Shown here piece by piece: positions 41,555 to 49,755 of a DNA stretch of 64,000 nucleotides. Below the pieces are notes generated by a model that saw only the letters and a list, made by a program, of their open reading frames with translations, made no database searches and was not told the origin of the DNA. Source of the stretch: an uncultured Gemmatimonadota bacterium. GTDB taxonomy: Bacteria > Gemmatimonadota > Gemmatimonadetes > Gemmatimonadales > Gemmatimonadaceae. Both the position numbers and the translations under genes were made by a program. The stretch is from the NCBI GenBank assembly GCA_902826615.1, contig CADEFN010000005.1, forward strand, positions 248,001-312,000, given 5' to 3'. Position 1 is the stretch's first letter. Each line of letters begins with the position of its first letter.

Positions 41555-43543
41555 ATGGAACGACACGTAACGCGCGGGCTGGGATCCTGGGGTCCTGGCT
41601 GCGCCAATGCACTGACAGCCGCGCCGACGCTGGTCGGGCGCTTGATACTGCTGTGCTCGTTGGGTTGTGGTCTGGCGTTTGCGGCCGAGCCGGCGAAGAA
41701 GGCGCCAGAGACGGTGCAGTCGAATGACAACCGACGCACTGCCGGCCAGGTCGAACGCGGTGTGGCGACCATCAGGCTGCGGGCCGCGAGCGGTCGGTGG
41801 CGGCCGGAGGGAGCGAAGGGGCCGACGCTGACCGTTGAGGCGTTTGGCGAAGTTGATGGGAGTCTGATGGTGCCGGCACCGCTGATTCGTGTGACGGAGG
41901 GCACAATCATCGCGCTGACCATTACCAATACCCTCGACGCACCGCTGAGTGTGCATGGCTTGTGCACGCGTGATGGGCGGCCCTGCCCCACCATCGACGT
42001 GGCGCCGCACCACACGCGGGAGTTGCGCTTCGAGAGTGGGCGTGCCGGCACGTACCACTACTGGGGATCGATCATCGGTGCGCCGGTGCCGTTTCGGGAG
42101 CTGGCCGGGGCTCTGGTCATTGACCCGCGCACAGGGCAGGAGGCCCCCGACCGCGTGTTCGTGATCACCGAATGGTCAGATCTCACAATGCAGCAACTCC
42201 TCGGCATTTTCGCCGCCGATGATGCGAATGAAGCGTTTGTCGCCGCAAAGCCGCATTTCACATTTGTCGTGAATGGTCTTTCCTGGCCCGCCACTGAGCG
42301 GCTGGAGGCAAAACGCGGAGAGAACGAGCGGTGGCGCGTGGTGAATCTCAGTTCACAGACCCATCCCATGCATTTGCATGGCTTCTACTTCCGGGTCAAG
42401 CGCACTGGTGATGGCGTGCGCAACCAGGTGGTCGATGGAGACATGGGACGCAGCGTGGTGACCGAGAGTGTGCCGGCCGGCGGCACGATCGACATCGAGT
42501 GGACTCCGGAACGCGAGGGCAACTGGCTCTTCCATTGTCACGTGATGAGTCACGTGGCACCGACACGACGCCTCCCCGTGGAGCCGACGAAGAAGGGTGC
42601 ACATACCATGTCGCATGGGCACGGGCATGACGACCCATCACTCGGCATGGCCGGGATGGTGCTTGGGATCACTGTGCTGCCGAGCGGTGGCGTGAAGCCG
42701 ACCAGCACGCCGATGCACTCTCCCGCACGCAAGATACGGTTTGCCATCGGAGCCAATCCTGGTAAGGGGGGAGCGATTGGTGTCTCGATCCGCGACGGCG
42801 CACAGCACGATGACACACCCACGCTCGTGTCGCCGGGTCCGCCCGTCGTGCTCCAGCGGGGCGAGTCGGTCGAGGTCACCGTCGAGAACCATCTCACCGT
42901 CGCCACCTCTATTCACTGGCATGGTCTGGAGATCGAGAGCTACTACGATGGCGTGCATGGATGGAGTGGAAAGGGAGGGCGGACGGCGCCAATGATTCCC
43001 CCCGGTGGATCGTTTGTCGTGCGGATGACGCCGCCGCGCTCGGGTACGTTCATCTACCACACACACCTGCACGACTTCACCCAACTCACGTCGGGTCTGT
43101 ATGGTGCGTTCATCGTCACGGAACCGGGCGAGACGTATGACCCCAGGAGCGATCATGTCCTGGTCATCGGCAGGAACGACTCTTCCGAGGTAGCGGGTAT
43201 TCTCGAGAGAAGCACTTCGGTGGTCGTGAATGGCAGCAATACACCGAAGCTTGTCCTGCAGGCAGGTCGCAAACATCGGCTTCGGCTGGTGAACATCACG
43301 CCTGACGATCTGCTGCGTATCTCACTCACACGACGCGACAAGGCCGTGACCTGGCGTCCCCTGGCAAAGGATGGAGCGACGCTCCCTGCGGAGGCAGCTT
43401 CATCTGCTCCGGCCACGGCCGTGCTGGCGGTCGGCGAAACGCTCGATGTCGAGTACGAAGCCACCGCTCCCATGTTGCTCTGGCTCGACATCAAAACGCT
43501 GAGTGGAAAGTGGCAGGCGCAGGGCCGCGTGAATGTGAAATGA
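41555..43543 (+). CDS. Multicopper oxidase with reversed order of copper motifs
   Basis: 662 residues from the ATG at 41555 with GGGGGG upstream; signal peptide ends near AFAA. Usual multicopper oxidases have HWHG and HxH first and HPxHLHG plus HCHxxxH last. Here HPMHLHG (270-276) and FHCHVMSH (326-333) come in the middle, then a His-rich stretch (HTMSHGHGHDD) and GMAGM, and only after this SIHWHGL (453-458) and YHTHLHD (501-507). The first domain has only relics (VHG at 134, YHYWGS at 167). All four histidine motifs for a trinuclear centre and the type 1 Cys are present. The product is probably an exported oxidase of unknown substrate. Confidence 0.82.
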   Translation: MERHVTRGLGSWGPGCANALTAAPTLVGRLILLCSLGCGLAFAAEPAKKAPETVQSNDNRRTAGQVERGVATIRLRAASGRWRPEGAKGPTLTVEAFGEVDGSLMVPAPLIRVTEGTIIALTITNTLDAPLSVHGLCTRDGRPCPTIDVAPHHTRELRFESGRAGTYHYWGSIIGAPVPFRELAGALVIDPRTGQEAPDRVFVITEWSDLTMQQLLGIFAADDANEAFVAAKPHFTFVVNGLSWPATERLEAKRGENERWRVVNLSSQTHPMHLHGFYFRVKRTGDGVRNQVVDGDMGRSVVTESVPAGGTIDIEWTPEREGNWLFHCHVMSHVAPTRRLPVEPTKKGAHTMSHGHGHDDPSLGMAGMVLGITVLPSGGVKPTSTPMHSPARKIRFAIGANPGKGGAIGVSIRDGAQHDDTPTLVSPGPPVVLQRGESVEVTVENHLTVATSIHWHGLEIESYYDGVHGWSGKGGRTAPMIPPGGSFVVRMTPPRSGTFIYHTHLHDFTQLTSGLYGAFIVTEPGETYDPRSDHVLVIGRNDSSEVAGILERSTSVVVNGSNTPKLVLQAGRKHRLRLVNITPDDLLRISLTRRDKAVTWRPLAKDGATLPAEAASSAPATAVLAVGETLDVEYEATAPMLLWLDIKTLSGKWQAQGRVNVK

Positions 43544-44013
43544 GCGGCTCGATACACACGCGGCAGCCGTCGCCAGGCAGAGTGATGCTGCTCTGCCTGA
43601 CGACGGCGCTGCTCGGCATCGGTATGGGGAGATGGTCGCCACGGTTAGTGTCGGCGGCCGGTGCCGCACCGGTGAGCAGTCACCCCGGTTGTGCACACTC
43701 CGCGCAGTTCCGGCTCTTCTTCGGCATGGTGACGCCACAGGGCAGGGTGTCTGAACAGGAGTGGACGGAGTTTCTCGCCCAGGTTGTCACGCCCAGATTT
43801 CCGGATGGTCTGACGGTGGTGCGGGCCGACGGCCAGTGGCGGGGTGCAGGTACTGACAGTGTCACCCGGGAGCCTTCGCAGGTGGTGGAGATCCTTGCCG
43901 ATGACACAACCGGAGTTGAGCGCCGCATCCGGGAGATTGTCGCGAGTTATCGACTGCGCTTTCAGCAGGAGTCTGTATTGATCACCCGCGACAACGTCGA
44001 GGCCTGCTTCTAA
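43540..44013 (+). CDS. DUF3574 protein, coupled to the multicopper oxidase
   Basis: 157 residues from the ATG at 43540, which overlaps the oxidase stop (ATGA), so translation is coupled. A signal-type hydrophobic segment (RVMLLCLTTALLGIGMG) is followed by the DUF3574 body: QFRLFFGMVTPQGRVSEQEW, FLAQVVTPRFPDGLTVVRADGQWRG, REPSQVVEILADD. The domain is small, often exported, and of unknown function. The coupling suggests that it works with the oxidase, for example as an assembly or electron partner. Confidence 0.85.
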   Translation: MSGSIHTRQPSPGRVMLLCLTTALLGIGMGRWSPRLVSAAGAAPVSSHPGCAHSAQFRLFFGMVTPQGRVSEQEWTEFLAQVVTPRFPDGLTVVRADGQWRGAGTDSVTREPSQVVEILADDTTGVERRIREIVASYRLRFQQESVLITRDNVEACF

Positions 44014-44235
44014 CGAGCGTGGGAAGGTGCCTCGGGGAGGCTTGTCGATCTGCTCGGCGGAAGCGATCTTCGCGTGGTCCCCCGTTTCGGCGGGCCTACC
44101 TCCAACTGTGGTGAGAGGTTCATGCAAATCTCACACTGCCTCGCGGTGCTGCAGCTGCCGGCGACGCTGCGTCGCATAGACACGACTGTGGACCAGAAGT
44201 CACTGGTGGCGCGCACCATCAGACGGTACCAGTTG

Positions 44236-45375
44236 ATGTTCGCACAGCTGTGCAGAACCCTCTTTCTCCTTGTTCTTGGAGTGCCAGCACTGGCACAGGC
44301 TCCGCGAACGTGGCCCCTCAGCGCGCAGCCGACCCTGGTCCTCGGCGGGGAGAAGGAAACGTCGGGTTTCCTCTCGAACGTCACGGGTGCGACCCGTATG
44401 TCCGACGGGTCCGTCATGGTGGGCGACCTCGGGGATCACGCACTGCGGCTCTACAGCGCCAAAGGAGTACTGCAGCGTGCCTTTGGCCGAAAGGGTGCCG
44501 GTCCCGGGGAGATCGGGTACCTGGCGCGCATGTTCCGGTGTGGAGACTCCGTCTACACGTTTGACATAGAACACGGGAGCCGGGTGTCGGTGTTTACACT
44601 CGATGGGCGTTACGTGAGGGTGTTTCGATTCGCGGCGCCACTCGGTGAATCCGGACCGTATGCGTCGGCCTGCAATGGCGCGGGGGTTTTTGTACATCAT
44701 GGCTGGGGCAACCGCACCGGCATGCGGCCCGGGCTCCACCGATTGGTGGTGCCGCTGTGGCTCACTGGGGCCGATTCCGTCCTGCGGCGCGTGGTGGACT
44801 CCATCCCCGGGTCGGAACGGTGGGGGCAGACTCGGGGGGGAAAACTCGTAGGTACACGGCCACTGCCCCTCGGCAGGCAGCCGGTAATTGGTATAGGGCG
44901 CAACCGCGTGTATGCCGGGACTGCGGACCAGTACGTCATTTCCGTGTTCGACTTGCAAGGCCGCTCCTTGCCGCCGTTGCAGAGGGCGGTGGCGCCACGG
45001 CCGGTGGTCAAGGCGGACGTGGATGCCGTCATCGACGAGCAGGTGGCCGGCCGCTCTGACGAGGTGCGCAAACGGGTGGCGGAGAGCATTGAGCAGATCA
45101 CCCTCCCCCAGACGTTGCCCCCGTATTCACACCTGGTGATAGACCGGGACGACCATGTGTGGGTGCGGGCCTATGCGAGTGGGGGTGCCGTCCAGGTGAT
45201 CTGGAGTGTGTTCTCGCCGACCGGTCAGCTGGTGGCCGAGGTGAAGGCGCCAGCACCGCTCGAGATCTATGAGATTGGGCGTGACTACGTGCTTGGACGG
45301 TTTGTCGATGCTGATGTGGGGACCCCCGAGGTGCGACTCTACACGTTGACACGCTCGCCAGGGGCTGCGAGATAA
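44236..45375 (+). CDS. Secreted 6-bladed beta-propeller protein
   Basis: 379 residues from the ATG at 44236, chosen since it starts the signal (LFLLVLGVPALAQA). Early strands DGSVMVGDLGDHALRLYSAKGVLQRAFGRKGAGPGEIGYL are the typical NHL/6-blade propeller pattern of such Gemmatimonadota and Bacteroidota proteins (F-G-x-x-G-x-G-P-G-E). Later blades: VYTFDIEHGSRVSVFTLDGRYVRVF and YVISVFDLQGRSL. Ligand unknown. The 222 bases before it hold no recognised element. Confidence 0.75.
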   Translation: MFAQLCRTLFLLVLGVPALAQAPRTWPLSAQPTLVLGGEKETSGFLSNVTGATRMSDGSVMVGDLGDHALRLYSAKGVLQRAFGRKGAGPGEIGYLARMFRCGDSVYTFDIEHGSRVSVFTLDGRYVRVFRFAAPLGESGPYASACNGAGVFVHHGWGNRTGMRPGLHRLVVPLWLTGADSVLRRVVDSIPGSERWGQTRGGKLVGTRPLPLGRQPVIGIGRNRVYAGTADQYVISVFDLQGRSLPPLQRAVAPRPVVKADVDAVIDEQVAGRSDEVRKRVAESIEQITLPQTLPPYSHLVIDRDDHVWVRAYASGGAVQVIWSVFSPTGQLVAEVKAPAPLEIYEIGRDYVLGRFVDADVGTPEVRLYTLTRSPGAAR

Positions 45376-45434
45376 GTCAGCATGCCGGTGTCGTGAGCAT
45401 GGTGTCTTGCCCGATCCCGGCGTGTTAGGCATGC

Positions 45435-45941
45435 CTATACGGGCGGAACAACCCGGCCGAGATCGGTCATGTATTGCTGCATGGTGCGTTCGTGCCCGAA
45501 CACGTAGCGCGACACGAAGCGGAACAGTGGGCTGTACACCTCACCGTCCTCGCGAATGGTGAGTGCGGCTTCGCCGTTCGTCGATGGCACGATGTCGTAG
45601 GTCCACGTGCCTCCGAACGGCAGCGACTTATCGTCGATGCGCGTGACGTACCGGTGTGGCGCTTCGCTCACTTCGACGAGGTAGGTGATTGTGCCATCGG
45701 ACGACACCTCCTGGAAACGCAGACGCCCATCAGTCGACGGCACGGATTGCACAGACGTCAGACCCGTCCGCCAGCTGGAGCGGCCCTCCAGGTTGGTGAT
45801 GGTCGCGAAGAGGCTCTCCGCAGAAGTGCGAAAGCGTGCGGAGACCGTGGCTGTGTGTTTCACGGGAAGGCGATACCCTATGCCGATCACAACAAGAACG
45901 GCCAGCACGAGAACGCCAAGGGCATATAACGCGATCTTCAT
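45435..45941 (-). CDS. SRPBCC-family protein with N-terminal membrane anchor
   Basis: 168 residues. One transmembrane segment (LYALGVLVLAVLVVIGIGY) then a START/SRPBCC-like fold (HTATVSARFRTSAESLFATITNLEGRSSW, TWTYDIVPSTNGEAALTIREDG, FVSRYVFGHERTMQQYMTDL). Such proteins bind hydrophobic ligands; this one should face outwards from the membrane. The start overlaps the stop of the MarR gene by four bases, so it is coupled to that regulator and its ligand may be related to the regulator's. Confidence 0.8.
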   Translation of the reverse strand: MKIALYALGVLVLAVLVVIGIGYRLPVKHTATVSARFRTSAESLFATITNLEGRSSWRTGLTSVQSVPSTDGRLRFQEVSSDGTITYLVEVSEAPHRYVTRIDDKSLPFGGTWTYDIVPSTNGEAALTIREDGEVYSPLFRFVSRYVFGHERTMQQYMTDLGRVVPPV

Positions 45942-46393
45942 TCGTCGGTGTCGTCAGGGGACTGGGGCTGACAGAGGGCGGCGAGACGCGCGATGCCCTC
46001 GCCGATGATCTTGCGATCTTTGGCGCTGGCGGTCGCGAGCACTGCTTCGAGGCGGCTGGTCTCCAGCACGGAGGTATCTCGCACCGCGCGCACACCCCTC
46101 GGCGTAAGCTGCGCACCGGTCATGCGACCAGGACGTGATGTCCTAGCCACCACAAAGCCGAGTTGCTCCAGACGTTTGAGGCATTCCGAGACGGTCGATC
46201 GCGTGACGCGCAAATGCGCAGCGAGCGAGGAAGGCTGGGTCCATCGGCTATCGCTCAAGTGTGCCAGCACGGTGCTGTCGCGCTGCGAGAGGTGATGTTC
46301 GGTCGAACGTTTGCGCTGGTGGCGGGTGTGGCAGGTGAGGTAGATCTGCGGGTAACACACCTGCACGATCCGGACAACCTGGTCGAGTGTCAT
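45938..46393 (-). CDS. MarR-family transcriptional regulator
   Basis: 151 residues. Winged helix: LSQRDSTVLAHLSDSRWTQPSSLAAHLRVTRSTVSECLKRLEQLGFV, followed by the wing (ARTSRPGRMTGAQLTPRGVRAV). Three cysteines in the first half (CYPQIYLTCHT) are unusual and could sense redox state. It lies upstream of and overlaps the SRPBCC gene; it probably regulates its own operon. 122 bases separate it from the divergent membrane protein gene. Confidence 0.82.
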   Translation of the reverse strand: MTLDQVVRIVQVCYPQIYLTCHTRHQRKRSTEHHLSQRDSTVLAHLSDSRWTQPSSLAAHLRVTRSTVSECLKRLEQLGFVVARTSRPGRMTGAQLTPRGVRAVRDTSVLETSRLEAVLATASAKDRKIIGEGIARLAALCQPQSPDDTDE

Positions 46394-46515
46394 GCCACAG
46401 AAGCTAGGACGACCCCGCCCAGTTCGTCAAAACGAACAGCTGGCTGCGTGCCACCGTGCACCTTACCAACGGAGCGTCGCGCCCCATTTTTACGCATTCT
46501 GATGCCGGAGGGCAC

Positions 46516-47547
46516 ATGTTGCGCAGGGTTACTCTTGCTTCACTGACGGCGGGAGAACGACAAGTCGTGGAGTTCGTCCGCCGAGGCGTCGAGCTGGCTA
46601 TGGAGAAGGCGTGGTTGCACTACGAACAGCCGGCAACCTACCCGATCGGCAACAACACATCGTTTGAAGCTGTCCTCTCGCGGCGTATCGGAGAAATGAA
46701 AGCGGCGTCGCGCGCGCTGCTCAAGCCGCGCGTCCTCAAGTGGCACGGTGAAGGTACTGCCGCGCGGCGGGCGCACTTTGGTGAACTCTCGGTGATCGAT
46801 CAGCGGTCCGCACTAGCCATTGAAGACCAGGTGCGAGCGGAAGCTGCCAAGCAGGGCCACACGCTTCCAGCAGCGCCCTCGCCGCGTGTGCCCGCAATTG
46901 GCGCGCTCGCAGTGTCGAAACTTGCGCCTCGGCAGGCCGCAGGTCAGGTGACCGCGACGATGATCGCCGAGAGCGTCACCTGTATCAAGACCAGCGATTT
47001 GCGCACCGACGAATTGACACTCACCGGTAGCTTCTTTGCTCTGATCGGAGGCAACGCCACCGGGTCGGTGGAGCTGCTGGACGACAAAGTGCGGCGTGGC
47101 GACGTGGTTCCCCTCAACCGTGCCGTGGGGTCGGTGGTGCTTCCTGCCAGCCCGGCCGCGTACCCGGGGGTTCTGTTCGCTGAATTCGCGGCCGTGGAAC
47201 GTGATCTGAGGAAGGACGACCGCGAGCTGTATCTTGATGTTCGTGAAGCCTTGCTGGCGTTCACCGCGGTCGTCGCAACGTGGATCCTGTTTCTCCTCCC
47301 GGGCCTTCCCGTCACGTTGCCCATCATCATTGTCAGCGCCGCCATCCTGCTCGGGATATGGCTGATCGGCGACTTGTACGCAGTCTTCTTCGCTGATGAG
47401 ATTCTTGAAGGTGCGGCCGACCAGATCAATCTCGGGCAGCCCCCATCTGCAGGAGCAGCACCACTACGAGGTACAGTCGACATCAGTCAGCTGATTCTCA
47501 GGAACCGGGGACACTACCGCGTTGCGTATCGATGGGAGTTTTCGTGA
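46516..47547 (+). CDS. Membrane protein of unknown function
   Basis: 343 residues from the ATG at 46516, with GGAGG 5 bases before it. No family recognised. Residues 1-130 are helical and charged; a beta-type domain follows (MIAESVTCIKTSDLRTDELTLTGSFFALIGG, VVPLNRAVGSVVLPASPAAYPGVLFAEFAAVERD), and two neighbouring transmembrane segments (ALLAFTAVVATWILFLL and TLPIIIVSAAILLGIWLIG, about 248-295) precede the end. The beta domain has the look of a secreted-calcium or lipid-binding sandwich, but this is not proven. No partner genes. Confidence 0.6.
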   Translation: MLRRVTLASLTAGERQVVEFVRRGVELAMEKAWLHYEQPATYPIGNNTSFEAVLSRRIGEMKAASRALLKPRVLKWHGEGTAARRAHFGELSVIDQRSALAIEDQVRAEAAKQGHTLPAAPSPRVPAIGALAVSKLAPRQAAGQVTATMIAESVTCIKTSDLRTDELTLTGSFFALIGGNATGSVELLDDKVRRGDVVPLNRAVGSVVLPASPAAYPGVLFAEFAAVERDLRKDDRELYLDVREALLAFTAVVATWILFLLPGLPVTLPIIIVSAAILLGIWLIGDLYAVFFADEILEGAADQINLGQPPSAGAAPLRGTVDISQLILRNRGHYRVAYRWEFS

Positions 47548-47580
47548 GCTGCGCCGCAGCGAGCGAACGTGGGGACTCAC

Positions 47581-48489
47581 TCAGGTGCGTGCGTCGACCA
47601 CGCTGCGAACCCTGCGGATATCGGCGGGCGTCGTCCGGCAGCACCCGCCAAGCCACGACGCGCCAGCATCGATCCATTCGTCGAGGTAAGAGGTGAAGCG
47701 AGCCGCTATGCCTTCCCAGCAGCGCGCCTCGGCGTTCCACAGTTCGCCGGAGTTAGGGTAGACGACGATCGGCTTGTCCGTCGCTGAGGCGATTGTGCGC
47801 ACGAGGGATGTGACGAGGGCAGGGTCGACGCAATTGACGCCGACAGCCACCACCTGTGGCTCCGCGTGAAGCACTCGCGCACACTCGGCGATGTCATCGC
47901 CGGCCGATGTGTGGCTCCCGTCGCGACAGGTGAAGGTGATCCAGGCGCGCGCCGAAGGGTGTTCATGCAACACCCGCACAATGGCCCTGGCCTCGAGCAG
48001 CGAGGGAATCGTCTCACAGGCGAGCAGGTCAGGGGCAGCGCCGAGGAGTGTGGCCAGGCGCGGACGGTGGAAGGCGACGAGGGCGTCCTCATCCAGCGTG
48101 TAGTCGCCCCGGTATTCGGAGCCGTCGTGGAGGATGGCTCCGTATGCTCCCACAGATGCCGCAACTTGCAGGGTGCGACCGGATGCCGGATGCCGAGTGT
48201 GGAAATGATCGCGCGCTGAGCGTGCGAGGGTTACGGAGCGCTGCAGGAAAAGGTTAGTCTGGTCGCGTGAGTACCCGCGGGCCGCGAACCCTTCATAACT
48301 CACCTGGTAGCTGGCGGTGATGGCGATATCAGCACCAGCCACGAAGTAGTCGAGATGGACCGCCTCGATGGCGTCCGGAGCATCGGCAAGGAGCCGCGCG
48401 GACCAGAGGGCATCCGAGAGGTCGAAACCGCGGGCGGCGAGCTCGGTCGCGAGCCCGCCGTCGAGAACTGTCAGGGGTTTGTGGGACAT
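47581..48489 (-). CDS. mmuM: Homocysteine S-methyltransferase
   Basis: 302 residues from the ATG at 48489 (a TTG at 48510 is in frame). The zinc-binding cysteines are in VGVNC (first Cys) and GGCCR near the end (two Cys). Start LTVLDGGLATELAARGFDLSDALWSARLL, then TASYQVSYEGFAARG and ETIPSLLEARAIV fit MmuM, which makes methionine from homocysteine using S-methylmethionine or S-adenosylmethionine. Cytoplasmic. Its cofactor partner, the S-methylmethionine permease, is not nearby. Confidence 0.9.
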   Translation of the reverse strand: MSHKPLTVLDGGLATELAARGFDLSDALWSARLLADAPDAIEAVHLDYFVAGADIAITASYQVSYEGFAARGYSRDQTNLFLQRSVTLARSARDHFHTRHPASGRTLQVAASVGAYGAILHDGSEYRGDYTLDEDALVAFHRPRLATLLGAAPDLLACETIPSLLEARAIVRVLHEHPSARAWITFTCRDGSHTSAGDDIAECARVLHAEPQVVAVGVNCVDPALVTSLVRTIASATDKPIVVYPNSGELWNAEARCWEGIAARFTSYLDEWIDAGASWLGGCCRTTPADIRRVRSVVDART

Positions 48490-48556
48490 GAACGCCGCGA
48501 TGCTCGACAAGTCGTAACTGGTATCTTGTTCGAAATCTCGCGACTCGACGCACGCA

Positions 48557-49555
48557 CTAACACCCCGGATTCCAGGCTATCGCTTCGCCGCTGAACACGT
48601 TGCCGAGGAACCCGACCACGAGACCGCAGTTGTTGATCCCTCGGGCGCTTGCCTGGTTGTAGGTGGAGCCGGAAGGGAAGGGAAGGTAGGTAAACCCTCC
48701 AGCGCGGTCGCCGACCCACGGCAACATCTGGCCGGTGGACGTGTTCCAGTCCTCGCCGACCGCGTCTCCGAGGCCGTTCACAGCCCATGCCGTTCCCGTC
48801 CAGGTGGTGCCGAAGTAGCCCGCCAGGCTGGGCCTACCGAAGGTCGCGTGCCCGCTGCCATCGGAGCCGACGGTGCCATTGCCTGCGTCGATGTCATAGG
48901 GGAACATCCCCTGAAGCAGTGAGACCGTCCAGACACCATTGATCTGGCGCCACATCACAGGGTAGCCGGCCGACGTGCCCACGACGATGCGGTCGTTGTT
49001 GATGGCCCACGCGTAATCATCGTTGCCGGTCGAGTACCTCGGCAGATGCACGCGAGTGTTAGTCGCTGTCTCCCAGTAGAAGGCACGAACAATTCCCTTG
49101 ACGTTGATCCATCCCACGACCTCGCTGCGATCATTCAGATCAAGGGAACTGCCATTCCCCTTCAGCTGCAGTGGGGCAGCACCTGGGTTGCGCCAGTAGG
49201 CCGGCACGTACAGACCATTGGTGATGACAGCGCCGGCAATGGCGCTCTTGCCATTGATCGCGCCCGCGTTGGCGCCGGTGGATCCTGGATGCGCGAGCAG
49301 CAGGTGCGAGCCACCGAACGGCATCCAGAACGCTTCTCCATTTGTGTACCCGACGATCTCATTCAGATCGTTCACGTCACTGGCCAGTGATTGCGGCCCC
49401 GGGAGCAGGACCACCGGCTTGTATTGCCAGGCGGGATAGACGTTGCCGTCCGGTTTGTCGGGCACGACCCTGAGCGGGGAGGACAGCGTATCGGCGCCAC
49501 AACCGATAAGGGAAGCGAGGAAGAGAAACGCGACGGCCTTGTGCAATGAACTCAT
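48557..49555 (-). CDS. HAF-repeat-type secreted lipoprotein
   Basis: 332 residues, ATG with GGAG 8 bases before. Lipobox SLIGC. Repeated segments of the HAF type: ASDVNDLNEIVGYTNGEAFWMPFGG, LDLNDRSEVVGWINVKGIVRAFYWE, AWAINNDRIVVGTSAGYPVMW, GLGDAVGEDWNTSTGQMLPWV, GINNCGLVVGFLGNVFSGEAIAW. Each has D/N-N-x-x-x-V-V-G and an aromatic end, like a propeller blade. Role unknown, presumably at the cell surface. Confidence 0.75.
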   Translation of the reverse strand: MSSLHKAVAFLFLASLIGCGADTLSSPLRVVPDKPDGNVYPAWQYKPVVLLPGPQSLASDVNDLNEIVGYTNGEAFWMPFGGSHLLLAHPGSTGANAGAINGKSAIAGAVITNGLYVPAYWRNPGAAPLQLKGNGSSLDLNDRSEVVGWINVKGIVRAFYWETATNTRVHLPRYSTGNDDYAWAINNDRIVVGTSAGYPVMWRQINGVWTVSLLQGMFPYDIDAGNGTVGSDGSGHATFGRPSLAGYFGTTWTGTAWAVNGLGDAVGEDWNTSTGQMLPWVGDRAGGFTYLPFPSGSTYNQASARGINNCGLVVGFLGNVFSGEAIAWNPGC

Positions 49556-49755
49556 GAACCACTCCAGGGAACGGGCTGCTGGAGTAACGGAGCGAGGTCG
49601 TCGCGTTTCTCACGAGCAAGATCACCGCTCGGTCCAGCTCCTCGAGTCTGCCCGGCACTTCGCGTGATCTCGCGGTGTCGGCAGGCGATGCACGCGTCGG
49701 ATGATCGAGTTGAAGATGGTAGCGCACGTGGAGAACTCCCCATAGTCTTTGCGGC

